A stretch of DNA of 64,000 bases from Thamnidium elegans (GCA_025201345.1 JAIXMG010000021.1:530501-594500); one strand, 5' to 3'; positions 1-12,418 are shown, numbered from the stretch's first letter. Notes: generated from the sequence alone by a model not told the origin. Translations and numbers: made by a program.

Positions 1-371
1 TAAATAATAAACACATACTGTATAGCCTATATTAAATATTTTGCGTAAATGATAGTAACCTTAGATCTGTTACTGTTTAAAAACGCACCACTGAAAATAT
101 AGAAGGTACAAAAAATATCGGGTACACAAATGTATAAAAAGGCCAAGCTGGATTGGGGCTGTGTTTTTTAGTGAAAGAATAGCTCTTTTACATTGTTTTT
201 AAAATAAAACAACATTTCCCGTTTTGATTTTATTACAGAATATAATATATAAATTTGGATATAGCATTGTTTTTGGAATTAGTGTTATGTAAGAACGTTA
301 GGGCCTCGGAAACGAGAGAGGAAATAATCCTCCAATGAATAGCAACAAACGAATATTTACAACAGTTTCCA
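1..371. other. AT-rich left edge, no gene seen
   Basis: No convincing reading frame, RNA gene or repeat was seen here. The stretch lies just beyond the stop codon of the small minus-strand reading frame that ends at 372, so it would be its 3' flank. Confidence 0.5.
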
Positions 372-1127
372 TTATAACCCGGACTGAGTCCGCTCTCGTT
401 CGATCTCATCTCTAAGAAAAGCAGCAAACCTCTCGAAACGATCCGTACTTATTTGGACAATTTGCGCCAGCGTAAAAGATCCCAAGACAGCGAGACCTGG
501 AACTCCTCCCCCAAAAAAAAAATCAGCTATTATCGTGAATCTTCTTCCAATTTGCATCATGCGATTAAGATTAATTTGTATACCGTCCCTCATTGTGCTG
601 CTACTCTCCATCATGAATTCCAGGGTCTAAATAATTCATATAGGCACTAATAAATACATACATACATATAATAGTTACTCACTTGTATCCCGACAGTGCT
701 GAAAAAATTCTTGGGTGGATTTTTGTAAAGAAAGCCCATGTTCTTCTATAATTTCAACAACTCGATTAGTACGGTTCATTTAGGAAAGAAACTATTTTTT
801 TTCGTGTCCAAAATAGCAAGGTAAATAATAAAGTTTTTTGTTCTTAATTTTAATTTTTATCGGAAATAAGAAGATGCTTGTAAGGCTAAAACCTGCGGAT
901 GACGCTTATAAAACGCTAATAGTATTCAGGGCCCATTAAGAGCACTAGAAATACAGTGTTGTAGTCTATCAGGGAGAGAAAAAGCCTCGTACCTACTCCT
1001 CCCATTTTCTTTATAAATGTGGTAAAAACTCATGGAATACATCTATTTATACCTGCTCGTTTTCCATCAAAAACTTGCCTAATATCCTGAATCTCTTGAT
1101 CATATTGTATTTTCTTGCCTGCCAAAA
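372..1127 (-). pseudogene. Exon-like fragments of an unrecognised gene
   Basis: Three minus-strand pieces look like exons. About 1053-1126 reads KKIQYDQEIQDIRQVFDGKR between a TTTTGGCAG acceptor and a GT donor. About 695-780 starts with an ATG and reads MNRTNRVVEIIEEHGLSLQK, followed by a strong GTGAGT donor. Positions 372-629 read through to a stop and include a glycine-rich hydrophobic stretch (FFFGGGVPGLAVLGSFTLAQ). The junction between the last two is out of phase with the visible splice sites (phase 1 against phase 0), so the gene is broken or mis-modelled. I do not recognise the family. The first fragment abuts the edge of the left inverted-repeat arm, and further exon-like pieces lie beyond the arm near 6.1 and 7.1 kb. 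Confidence 0.3.
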
Positions 1128-1515
1128 TCATGCAAATGACAATCGATATAGCATGATTATATTGATCCCGTCGTCACTGCTGTCTCCTCGACCATTATTC
1201 AACCTGCCTAACCACTATGGGAATTGAAATGGGCTTATAAGAGCCCCAACTCTTGGTTATTGTTGCTACCGTCGACTTTTTCTGAATTGCTCATTGGGAG
1301 TTTACTTTTAACGAGGTTCCGTTTACAACTGAAACAGTTATGAAAATATCAAAAAAAATCCTTTCTTCAAGCAGGTATTTCCATACCGCCCCGCACTGCC
1401 CCGCCCCCTCTTTCTTCTCTTCATCCAAGTATTAATAACACCACACTCTACAACGTAGCTGGAAATATTTTGTTTCTAAACTTCGCTTTTATTTTTCAAA
1501 AAACGTGTATGATAA

Positions 1516-1549
<34 letters not shown>

Positions 1550-1671
1550 CCCCTTAATTATCAAATATTTACTTGAATACGGAAATGGTACGTTTGGAAG
1601 GATCAATTCTGCATTTATATATATATAAAATATTAACTAAAGAGATTTTTTATAAAAAGTTATTATACCTA

Positions 1672-3250
1672 CCTTGCTCGGCTAAGTTGAAATATGTAAT
1701 TGCTGCTTCGTCATATTTTTCATTGGTTCTATAATAAGTAGTACGTGAATTAACTGTTTCATAATCAAATGGGGTGCGACTCAAGAATCCATGAAGATAT
1801 GGTGGTGATTCTTGTTTATACATAATTAGTACTACTTTTTTTTTTCTTTTGTACCTTGATTAATCCAAGGCCCTTCTCTGTAACTTTATATATATATATA
1901 TATAGTAAGCAAAAGCTTGATCTTTATAACCAGATAGTATATTACGGAAGACTTCTCTTCTAGAATCAGGTTTTTCTAAGCCAGGAGCTACGACCTTACG
2001 AAGTACAATATTTTTCAAGACTTGAGGATTATGTTAAAACAGCTCCTGCTAGGGTGGTATTAGTAGCATATATTTGTTTAGTAGCCTTGTATAAGAGAAC
2101 ACAGAATGATTTACAGCATTGAGTAAGAATATAAATAGTATAGCTTGTATTGTCGTATTTACTGAATGTACAATCAACCAATGCATTTAAGAAGTAATTA
2201 GAAAGCCTCAGTCTATCAGTTGTTGCTAATGCAATATTATTCAATAGGTTTTGTGATTCAGGCTTCGTACCCTTAAGAATATTTGAAATTCCTGCCTTGA
2301 TCATATATTCAATAAATGAGAGCCCATCTGTCGTATACGCAACTACTTGATTCATTTATATTCTTTAAAGATTCATCTTCTTCCTCTTAAACTGATCATA
2401 AAAAGCAGTTGGGGTTTCTACACATGTAAATAAATTAATTAATATTCCTTTTATTTATCTTCCCATTTACCCTCTTCAAGGTATTTAATTCTTTTTTTGA
2501 AATATGTTGAGTATTCTGTAATTCAGCCGAAAAAGGTATACTTGTGTAGCAACGTTGGTATCATTAGAGGAAGTATTACCAGTCTTTTAGTCCAAATAGA
2601 ATTAATGACACAGTAGACGAATAAAGACAGACCATCATAAATCAGAAGTTGTTTGACCCTTGCTTTTCAAAAGTACCTTGACCCTATTGGTAATTACATC
2701 AGTGACAGGCTCTACAGAATTTACTCCAGTATTAGCAATAGAGGAAGGAGAACAGATAATACCCAAACAAAGGGAAACACCGTTAATACAATTCCGGTAA
2801 TCAAGAAGATGAATAGCTGCGTCTCAGTTGGCAGAATTCAATAATCTGTAAAGTATATCGATAAGTCTTGGTTTAATAAGAACCACAATACTATATGTAA
2901 TCAAAACAAAGAGAGTACGACAAGGAGTATCATAGGGCGTGCTTAACCCATTGATTCGGTGAGGAGAGATAATGCCTTGGACAATAGAAATGATTTTTCC
3001 AGGTACCTTAAATTCTTTATATGCAGTAGCACCAGTCATAAACATTGGTCTTAGTGAGTGATACTATATCAGGAGAATATGTAACAATGCTATCTTCATT
3101 AGGTTTTTGATTTTGGTTCTTTACGCCGACAAAGAGTATACCTTTGTATAAAATATGAGAAAAAACATCAGTAGGTAAAGTACTTCTTCCGGGTGTCTAA
3201 CATGAACATGTAAGGGTGCTGGGAGCTTCATATGGTTTAAGATGTTGGTT
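1672..3250 (-). pseudogene. Nup155/Nup170-family nucleoporin pseudogene
   Basis: The minus strand carries scattered, frame-broken pieces that read like an inner-ring nuclear pore protein of the Nup155/Nup170 family. About 2850-3180 gives a propeller-end region with TPYDTPCRTLFVLITYSIVV then LIKPRLIDILYRLL, resembling the family's lines ending in 'RPVDQLRxLL'. Positions 2029-2355 give RLRLSNYFLNALVDCTFSKY and a CKSFC stretch, like the alpha-solenoid region. About 1676-1805 gives a TPR-like YYRTNEKYDEAAITYFNLAE near the C-terminus. There is a frame change near 3045, stops between the blocks, and no open N-terminal half. The family call rests on my memory of conserved patterns and not on an alignment. 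The right repeat arm lacks this region entirely. Confidence 0.65.
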
Positions 3251-3361
3251 ATATTTGCGGTGAAAGCGAGATATCAAATGATATGACTTAATTCGGCGGA
3301 TGACATAAGGTTAAAAAGAAGTGCATAATATAGTTTTTTTTCTCCGAAAAAAAAGAAAATT

Positions 3362-5482
3362 TCAAGCTCTCGCTGTTAAACCACCGTCCTTGAGAGCAAC
3401 TAATTCAGATAACATTTCCTCGGCAGTGGGTCTACTGGAAGCCTCGTTTTGAAGACCTTTAGACAGCAAGTCAAAGTAAGAGCTGTAGCGAGCATTGATT
3501 TTTTCCGTAGAGAAACAGACAGCGCCATTGGCCTTTCTATGAAGAACTTCATTCCTGAATTCCATGTCGCTAAGTTCAAAAGTCATCGACTCAGCAAGCA
3601 TCAACGTACCCATGAAGACATCTGAGGCCTTCGAGAATTCGCGCTTACGGATCATTTCTGGGGCTGCCACAGGTCTGGTCCATTGGACTCCTTCGTCGTG
3701 TAAGTTAACAGAATCTCCTCCGTAAAACTCTATACATGAGCTATAACGTAAATTTTAGTTATGGATTCGTATTGTTTTTATATGTATGTATGCATATAAT
3801 TTACCCCAAATCAGTTAAAAATCCCGATCCCGAACTGTCGATCTATTTGAAAAAGAAAGAAAGAAAAAAAAAAGATAAATAATGGAGTTCTTGATCATTA
3901 TGTGTATTTATATTGTTACGTTACCAAAAAATTTTCCAACTTTAAGTCTACAATACCGACATCAGCAGCATGAGCATCTCTCAACGCAGAGAACAAACAA
4001 ATACCTGCAACTAACACTTCTTCTGGATAAAAAGTGCCTACAAGTTTTTTTTTTTTTTATAAAAAAAAAAAAAAAAAAAAAAAAAGATTAGTTATGATTC
4101 TATGCAGTATATTTTTTTTTTAATGACTTACCTTTTTGAGAGAGATACTTTCTGGCATCGCCATTATCGATCAGAGGCTGAATTAAGTAGAATTTGTCAT
4201 TGTCATCATCGAAAGTCCAGCCAAAATATCTGATAACACCTTGGCATTCAGACAACTTGCGTGAAAATACAAGCTCTTTATACATCTGAAAATAGAAATA
4301 TTCTTCGCCTATTTCTAAACATATAGTCTTGCATGCAACTCTTGTCTGACCATACATCCCTTCGTATACAGTTCCTATTTGTCCTTCGCCCAGGATTTTA
4401 TTGGATACAGTTAACTCATCCTTTTTAATACGGAGAGTACTGAGATCATCTTTGATTAATTGAAGGTAATCAATTTCGGGTACAGGTTTTTTTTCCTCAA
4501 ATTCAAAATTAGCCGGAGTTAATACGTTGAAATCAATAATAGAAGCGCCAGAAGATATTGTTCTTGAAGTGCGCTTGTTAGTAGCAACACGGGAAGCACG
4601 TTTCTTGCTTGGAAATTCAGCAGGAGATTTTCTTCTGCTCTTGCATAAAGGTTCTTCAACTTGATCCGAAGTGGTACTAAGGTCAGAAGTTTCGGTCAAT
4701 GCAGAAGCCTTTCTTTTAGGAGAACGTTCAGCAGCGATACTGGACGAATCTTTTTCTTGTACAGAAACATCGGACTCTTGATCAACGGCACTTGACGTCC
4801 TTCTTGAGGATTTGGCAGCGGCATATGGTTCGGCTTTGGCTCTTCGAGCAATAGATGCCTTTCTTTTAGATTTAGCAGCGCTAGGATCTTGATTGATATC
4901 AAGCGAAGCACATGAGGATACAGGTTCGGTTTTTGGTTTTACAGATACCCTGAGTAATTTGACATTTCGAGTAACGCGTGATTTCTTTGTGATTACTTGT
5001 TCAGTAGCAGTGGGCTCTGCGATAGGTGCTGCAGCACAAGGTTCTGGTTTGACTGTCTGAGTTACAAATACCTTTCGTGAATTTGCATGTGAATCCTCTT
5101 TTTCACTACTAGAGTCAATAATGATTACTTCCTCATATTGCTTTGGTTGAGGTGTTGTATATGAATCCTCTTCGTCACTACTAGAGTCAATAACTATTAC
5201 TTCTTCGTCTTTCTTTGGTTCATTATTGTTAAGCTTTGTTGCTGTTCGATCGTTTTTCTTTGAACGATGAAGTATCTTAGGCTGGTTATCAAGATTTGAA
5301 GAAGGATATGGTTGATAACGAGTAGCTCTTTTAGAATTTTTAGAGGTACTGGGCGAACTGGAAGGATTTTTATGATGCTGACAGAAATCACTAGGCCTGT
5401 CACATTCTGTACATGCTGCGCGGGGTTTATCGAGAGCTCCACGGTGTTTATTCACTTGAGATTGTGTGTTTATTGACTTCAT
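3362..5482 (-). CDS. Divergent protein kinase with SUMO-interaction-like motifs
   Basis: Four exons (5482-4132, 4037-3925, 3842-3805, 3740-3362) join in phase to give about 626 residues. Residues 1-330 are a disordered, Ser/Lys-rich region. It contains a small Cys/His cluster (CTECDRPSDFCQHH, about residues 24-37) and two motifs, EEVIVIDSSSDEED and EEVIIIDSSSEKED, that fit SUMO-interacting motifs: a hydrophobic core followed by an acidic serine run. The kinase domain follows, with the glycine loop GEGQIGTVYEG, the VACK lysine, the catalytic loop GIVDLKLENFL, TDLG in place of DFG, and APE in VAAPEM. The HR of the usual HRD motif is missing although the aspartate remains, so activity is uncertain. 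The gene lies wholly within the left repeat arm and its upstream 600 bases are duplicated too. The substrate and role are unknown. Confidence 0.75.
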
Positions 5483-6097
5483 ATTGCGTATGTATATATA
5501 TATATATAAATAAGATAAGGATATTCAGAAATAACAAGCTTGTAAAACAAAATAAAACCATGAGAAAAAAAAAAAAAGAAAAAAAAAGGCTTTTAAAAAA
5601 AACCTGTATTTTAATAATAATAAAACACAAGTCTCTGCTTGTAAACAAAAACAAAAAAAATATTTTGGCGTTAAGCAAGTTGTATAGTTATTAAACTGAT
5701 AAAAGAAGAAGAAAAAAAAAAGGAACACGGTTGTTTAGACAACAAATGTTTTATTCGAGCTATTATCGATATTTAAAGAATTATTATTTCGCAAATAAAA
5801 GTATTATTTGTCTATACAACAAAAAGTCAAGATCCAATATGTGGGTATGATTAACCAAAAGAGGGACTGTAACTATGCATAACAAATTACCACCCAAAAA
5901 AAGAAAAAAAAAACAGTAAAAATAAAAGTCAAAATCAAGCTATTACACTACATCAATTCAATAGAGAGAGTGTGAGAGAGAGAGAGGAAAAAATGGCATA
6001 GTCCTACATACAGCTAGCACTTAATACAAGTTATCGATTCATAACACGTTATTTATGCTCTATCAGGCAGAGAAAAGAAGTGGTTGTTTGTAGATTT

Positions 6098-6256
6098 ACC
6101 TTAATAAAGGTGATCTTTTGAAACTTCTTCGGATTGTAATGCTTATCACCTGCGGAGAGGCTTTTCATAAGTTTCTTGTACTCGTTGTGAATTTTTTGTA
6201 ATTCGAGACGTTGTAAGTTGCGTTTTTCAGCTCGGTTTTGAGAAAGAGAAGCTCTT
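6098..6256 (-). other. Orphan coding exon candidate next to repeat arm
   Basis: The minus strand is open between an AG acceptor and a GTAAAT donor and reads charged, helical-looking sequence (RNLQRLELQKIHNEYKKLMK, then SLSAGDKHYNPKKFQK). An internal GTGATA donor after SLSA would give phase 1, which matches the phase needed by the exon at about 1126 on the far side of the repeat arm. I do not recognise the protein. The piece ends 5 bases outside the inverted repeat. Confidence 0.35.
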
Positions 6257-6846
6257 TATATACGAAAAAGGAAACTAAAAAAAAATAGAAATTCTTGTAA
6301 ACTCAAGTCAAAAAGCTCTGGTTCTTTTTGGTTTTTAGACAAAGAGAGAGATATATATTATTTATAATCAACAATGGTAAAAATGATCGTCGATATGTGT
6401 AAAGTCTCACAAATCTTTCTGTCAAAACATGATTTATTTTCCAGCTCTTTCCGGTTTTCAAATATAAACTATTTTTTGCGCATTTCAGTATGAGACACAC
6501 TTTACAAGCAAAATGAATAATGCACAAAGAAGGGATTTTTTTTACATGGAAAAAAAAAGGCGTAAATTGGTATCGTAAGCGCTGACTGGAAGAAAGTCGA
6601 AGAAATTTTTGTTTTTCACATATAGTAAAATTTATAATTAATAGGCGAAATAGTAAAGTTGTAAAGTTCTGCTACATGTACATACTATTTAAATAACCGT
6701 TTCCATACTTTTTTGACTTTTCGAATTACTGCTCCAATCTTGCTCTCTATATTTTACCTTTAGCGCTTGTACTTTGTTGTGGTAAAGCCAATAATGTTGT
6801 ATCCTCAGAGATATTCGATAACGGAGTGACCACCTAGCTTATTTCC
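6257..6846. other. AT-rich intergenic stretch, nothing recognised
   Basis: Short chance reading frames only, with homopolymers and TA-rich runs. No RNA gene, repeat array or regulatory site could be supported. Confidence 0.5.
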
Positions 6847-6847
6847 T

Positions 6848-7215
6848 TGATCTATTTTTCGCTAAACCCAGAGTCTATCTTATTCCTTGACATGATCAAT
6901 CTTTCTTCTGTCCATTCATATTCTTCATCTCAAGCTTCTTCTTCCTCGTCATCATCGTCTTTATTAACCTCATCTTTTTCAATCAATATCCTCTTCTTTA
7001 TCCTTCTTCTCACTTTTCTCAGTATCCTCTGGATTAGCAGTATCAACCATTGCTTTAATTTCTTTGATAGTATTTTTGATACTATCAAAAGTACTGTTTA
7101 TATTCGGAGAAACAAGATAGATACTATTCAACTCCAGTATGAAATTTCTAACGTCACCAGCAGTAACAGGAGTCGTTCCAAAGGATATAAGAACAGCACC
7201 ATTGTATTATCGAGT
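6848..7215 (-). pseudogene. Decayed acidic helical protein gene
   Basis: The minus strand reads a plausible protein segment (SFGTTPVTAGDVRNFILELN followed by STFDSIKNTIKEIKAMVDTA) that runs into a Glu/Lys/Asp-rich tail. It is broken by a TGA, then continues in another frame with an acidic DDDDEEEE stretch and a further TGA. The plus-strand reading frame over the same bases is Ser/Leu-rich and is probably a shadow of this decayed coding sequence. The family is unrecognised. It may be an upstream part of the broken gene whose other pieces lie at 6.1 kb and 0.4-1.1 kb. Confidence 0.35.
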
Positions 7216-7263
7216 GTGTTATCACGTCTCACGTTATTATTATTATTTATAAAAAAGCTTTAA

Positions 7264-8082
7264 TGAATTATGATTCTTACGGACTAAACAGTGTGAAAGT
7301 GAAAGGTCGTTTTACTGTATGCTATTTGTCATCTATACTACTGTAGTATAATTCTTTTTTTCCAAGGTCAAAAATTGTCATCATTAATCCTAATAACACT
7401 CAGTCCAACAACAGAAATATTATCAGACTGAAAAAGGATTACTATTTTATTGATTAAATATGAGCCATATTTATATACTTTAGAATATAGCGCTTTATCT
7501 AATCAAGTAAAGTAGGAAAAGCTCAAAGGAATGAGCCTGGGGAGAAATTTTCGCTTGAATGTTGATCTGTACAAACAGCTAAAGACTCAACGAGCTGTAT
7601 GCAAAAAATTATACAAAGACCTGAAAATATTACATTCTTCAATGCTCAGCAAACGTACTTCCTAAGCAAGATATTACACAAACAGTCCATGTTATCAACC
7701 CAGAAGTCAAAATTTTCTTGGCTCTTCTTGTACCATAAATAGGGACCAAAACGGCGCAATACATATTACTTTAATTGGTTTCTTCTATCTTGTATCAGAA
7801 GGCGGCAATATTTTACCATCTTTTAGAAGGGGCAATAATAAATCAAATATGAAAACTCAAAAAGGTGAAAAGGTGTTAGGTTTGTACTAATAATTTTATT
7901 TAAACAAGTACAACCTGTCCAATCATTTTCAACGCACTGGATTGGCAACGTTGAGGCCTTTTTGTTACTAAGGCTATTTTCAAAGCGTGACTGTGAGTTA
8001 AAATTTTGGGAATAAAAAACAAGTTTTTTTTTTTGATATGTGTTAACTTTTTCAAAAAAAAAAAAGTGTCAATTGAACTATC
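7264..8082. other. Upstream region of ELP1, no clear gene
   Basis: The stretch is AT-rich. A 44-codon plus-strand frame at 7532-7666 (starting MSLGRNFRLNVDLYKQLKTQ) has coding-like composition but no recognisable family, and may be a remnant. The last 300 bases are presumably the ELP1 promoter. They contain T and A runs but no motif I can name. Confidence 0.4.
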
Positions 8083-11000
8083 ATGCGTAATTTGGAACTT
8101 TTGGGACACAAGACTTCCAAGGTTACTAGCTCTGACATTGAAGGACGCTCGTTTATTACGACCGATCCTGAATCATTAACAGTTTATGTTGCATTTGAAG
8201 ATACCAATGGTCAAATTCGTGTGGCTGCTACAGACTTAGCTCCCGGTGACCCAAGTGCCTTTGTAGAAATTGGTCGTTCTACTTCTTCTGGTATTGTAAA
8301 CTTTACCTTTTTAGCTGATCTTCAAGTTGCCTGTCTTTGTACATTTAATGGTGATATTATGCTTTTTAGCAAGGAACGCTTTGAAAAGGGCGAAGAAGCT
8401 GTATGTACTACACACAAATCAAATTATTTCTTTTTGATAATATTAATTCATTATTTATAACTAGATGGAGATTATCGGGTCTGTTGATTCCGGTATTCAT
8501 GCTTTAGCTTGGAGTCCTGACCAAGATTTGGTAGTTTTAATTACAGGTAAATGATTTTTATTAATAGTCTATAAGGGGGAGGGATTACTTATCAAATACT
8601 TATTTTGTAGGAGAGAAAAAAGTTTTGGAAATGACACAAGATTTCGATACAATTACAGAATTTGAACTTCACGTAGAGGATCAAGGTGAGGGTGTTCAAC
8701 ATAGTGTTGGATGGGGTAGTAAGGAAACACAATTTCACGGAACAGCAGGAAAGGAGGCCGCTCAACAAAAGGTGGATACTAGTAAATTTGGTACATCCAA
8801 CGATGATGATTTTAAACCTCGTGTATCATGGAGAGGTGATGGTACTTTCTTTGCAGTATCAGACATTGATCCTGCTAGATCTGCTCGTGTCATTCGTATG
8901 TTTAACCGTGAAGGCACTTTACAAAATACCAGTGAACCTGTTGATAAATTAGAACAAGCTTTGGATTGGAGACCATCTGGTAACTTGATTGTATCCAGTC
9001 AACGTTTACCTCATCGTCATGATATTGTATTTTTTGAAAGAAATGGTTTAAGACATGGTGAATTTACTTTAAGAGAATCTAGTGATAACCAACAAAAAGT
9101 ATTAGAGGTATCTTGGAACGCTGATTCAACTATTCTTGCTATTTGGATCGAATCGGAGCAATCTGGAAAACTACAAAAGACTGTTCAATTATGGACAACA
9201 AAGAATTATCATTGGTATATGAAGCAACATATCGTTCTCTCTGAAGGTAGAGATGTTACTGGATTTGCTTGGGATGTTGAAAACGCATTACTTGCTCATT
9301 TATTCACTAGCTCCGGACAATATCATAGACTTTTATATACGTGGGAAGTATTCACTAGTACTTCGCTTGACGAATCTAATTCCGGTTATGTTGCTGTGGC
9401 TGATGGTTCTCAGTTACTCTTGACTCCATTTGGATATCAAAATGTACCTCCTCCCATGTATGCTTTAAAGGCTGTAGCTGAAAGTGATGTTCAATATTCT
9501 ACTTTTGGTCCCGATCCTGCTGGTTTACAAGTTGCTGTTCTCACAAACCAAAAAATTCAACTGTTTGAGCTTCCTGTTAAAGGACACGGTGCTGCTGCTC
9601 CTCTTGGCCAACTTACTTTACCAAAGATTGATTCATCCAATCAAAGTTATGCTGGAAACTTTATTCGTCACTTGTGTTGGATTGCTGAGACTCGCTTTGT
9701 CTACTGTCAATATGATGAGGAATTACAGACTGATATGATCTGTATTGCCGATTTTACCTCTGATTGTGATTTAACTGTTACAGCCACACCTTTGGATGGA
9801 AACACTGGACGTATTTATTTTAACACAACCACCAAAGATTTAATTGTAGAAAGTATTGATGGTTCAGTTTATAGCGTAGAATTTGAAGATAATCAACCTT
9901 TGATTAACAAGGTTGCACAACTTGCTGATTTCTGTCCTTGGATTGCAACTGCTCGTGTTGGTTTAACACCCGAAGAAAGCGAATTTGCTATTGTTGGTTT
10001 AACCGACCGTAGTAAATTATATGTCAACGAGAAACTTATTTCTTCTGAGGCTACTTCATTCTTCTTGCGTGGTACTTGGTTAGTGTTCTCTACCACTAGT
10101 CACTCTGCCAGATTCTTGTCCTTGGATAGTTTTACTCTTGAGACATTAAAGCTCTCTGATGAAGCAAGTGACGCTTACGATGAAACCTCTAGACGTCTCG
10201 AAAGAGGATCCAAAATTGTAATGGCTACACAACACAAACCTTCTCTTATACTTCAAATGCCTCGTGGTAACCTTGAAACCATCTGTCCTCGTGCATTTGT
10301 ACTTGCTACCATTAGAGAAGACTTGAAGGCTCTCAATTTCCGTTCTGCTTTTATTGCTTGTAGAAAGAACAGAATTGATTTAAATATTCTTTATGATGAA
10401 AACCCTGAACGTTTTGTTCAAAATATTCGTACATTTATTGAACAAGTCTCTGAAGTTGACTATCTTAATTTGTTCTTATCTAACCTTAGAAATGAAGATA
10501 CTTTAGTTACCATGTATCGTCGTGGTGGACGTACCGCTGATCAATTGACTCCTGCTGCAGGTGTTGAAAAGAAGGTCAACAGTATTTGTGAGGCTGTTAG
10601 AAATGTTCTTGTAGAACTTGGTCGTGAACATTACATTCAATCTATTCTTTCCACCTATGTTAGAAGCTCTCCTCCTGATATCGAGTCAGCTATGGCTCTT
10701 TTGTCTGAGCTTCGTGAGACCAACATGTCTGCTGCTGAAGAAGCATTAAAATATACCATTTTCTTATGCAAGGCTGATCTTCTTTATAACGTCGCTTTGG
10801 GTATGTATAACTTCCCTCTTGTACTTATGGTTGCTCAACAAGCTCAAATGGATCCCAAGGAATACCTCCCCTTCTTGCAAGAACTCAAGAATTTTGAAAA
10901 GTATTATCAACGTTACAAGATTGATGATCATTTAAAGCGTCATGAAAAGGCTATCAAGAACTTGAGTTTAGCTGGTGATCAACATTTCGACGAATTACTT

Positions 11001-12157
11001 AGATATATGCAAGCTCATGACCTTTATCTTATTGCTATTGAAGAATATGCTCACAAGAAGCAACAAAAGTTGGCTATTTTGAACGTCTATGGTGATCATT
11101 TGGCTTTCAAGAACAGCTTTGAAGAAGCTGGTATTATTTATACTATGGCTGGTAATCCTGCAGCTGCTTTAGAAGCTTATCGTTCCGCTGGTTGTTGGAG
11201 AGAATCTTTCTCCATTGCTAAGCAATTAAAGTACACTGATGAAGAACTTCATGGTTTAGCTTATGATACTATTGAGTACTTGAAGGATAAGCGCCGTTTC
11301 CAGGAAGCTGCTACTGTTGCCAAGGATTACGCAAAGGATGTCGAGGAAGTTGTTGACTGTCTTTTGAAGGGCAGTCTCTGGAAGGAAGCTGAACGTATCT
11401 CTTATACTCATGATCGTTCTGATCTTATTGAAACACATGTTAAGCCTGGACTTGTTGAAGGTTATGCTCAAATGGAGGATGATTTAGATGAAATGATGGC
11501 ACAGTTCCGTAAGCAAACTGCTCGTCTTGTTGAACTTCGTACTCGTAAACCCGAACAAAATGTAGATAACCCAATGGCAAATGATGAATCTTTGGATAAT
11601 ATTGATATGTTCTCTGATACTACATCCATGTACAGTCAATTTACAAGATATACAAATGCTTCTTCTAGAGTTTCTTCTGTTTCTTCTACTGGTTCTGCAA
11701 AAACAAGAAAGACTTCTAAGCTTAGAAAGAAGGAAGAACGTAAAAGAGCTCGTGGAAAGAAGGGTACTGTATTTGAGGAAGAATATATTGTTAACTCTCT
11801 CAAGAAGCTTTATGAAAAGGCTAGCAATTTACAGAGTAAGTTATCTTATTTTCAGGAAAAATCTCTTTTTTTTAGATATTGTATTTAACGCGATTTTTTC
11901 TCTTTGTAGATGACTTTGGTAACTTGATTCGTGCACTTGTTCCTTTCGATTATGTTGAAGAAGCAAGAGCTATTCAAGAAAAGTTCAAGAGTTTCCTCAA
12001 GGAATTAGAAGCTGAAGTCCCAGTTATTTTCGTTCCATTACAATTGACTATCAGTTTGTATGCAACACTAGAGGAATTTGAGGAAGCAAAGAATAACCCC
12101 AAGGTTATTGAAAAGCCTGTGATGGCTAAGGTTGATTGGGAATTACAAATCTTATAA
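8083..12157 (+). CDS. ELP1: Elongator complex protein 1 (Elp1/IKI3)
   Basis: Four exons (8083-8400, 8465-8546, 8611-11835, 11910-12157) join in phase to give about 1290 residues, the usual length of the largest Elongator subunit. Elp1 scaffolds the complex that adds carboxymethyl-type groups to wobble uridines of tRNAs. The first half is beta-propeller-like (repeated W/D strand patterns such as LAWSPDQDLVVLITG and DVTGFAWDVENALLAHLF). The second half is an alpha-solenoid (LRETNMSAAEEALKYTIFLC, YQRYKIDDHLKRHEKAIKNL, the AGNPAAALEAYRSAGCW repeat). Near the C-terminus a basic run (KTRKTSKLRKKEERKRARGK) matches the known tRNA-binding/nuclear-localisation stretch of the family. VPS8 converges on it with a 261-base gap. 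No lesion is visible. Confidence 0.96.
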
Positions 12158-12418
12158 TTGAGTATATAACCAACTGAAATTTTTTGTTTAATGTATTAAA
12201 ATAAAATAAAAAAGCACGCACATGTAATTATTAAACGCACATTGACTTTTTTTTCCGTCCAACTCTTTACGCCTTACACTGATACTTAATTTATTATTAT
12301 ATCCGTGAATATATACGATTGAGTTAAATAATTTAGATTGCATTTTTAGATAATATTTATAATTATAAAGGTAAAAGAAAGAATATGTAAGAGGAGGAGG
12401 GAGGGGGTATTAAATTAA

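Larger units (their letters stand above)
1123..6092 (-). repeat. Left arm of large inverted repeat (long copy)
   Basis: Read in reverse complement, this segment matches 20222-22651 almost base for base over its outer parts (about 1123-1547 and 4061-6092). Between these lies about 2.54 kb that is absent from the right arm. Both ends of that unmatched part are poly(A) tracts on the plus strand: 1517-1547 (31 A) and 4061-4085 (25 A). The arm contains the complete kinase gene and a decayed nucleoporin gene. Outside 1123 and 6092 the similarity stops abruptly. The arms are 14.1 kb apart and enclose ELP1 and VPS8. Confidence 0.9.

Noticed and set aside
6847..7263. 138-codon plus-strand Ser/Leu-rich frame as a gene
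   Set aside because: The minus strand over the same bases reads much more protein-like and explains the open plus frame as its shadow.
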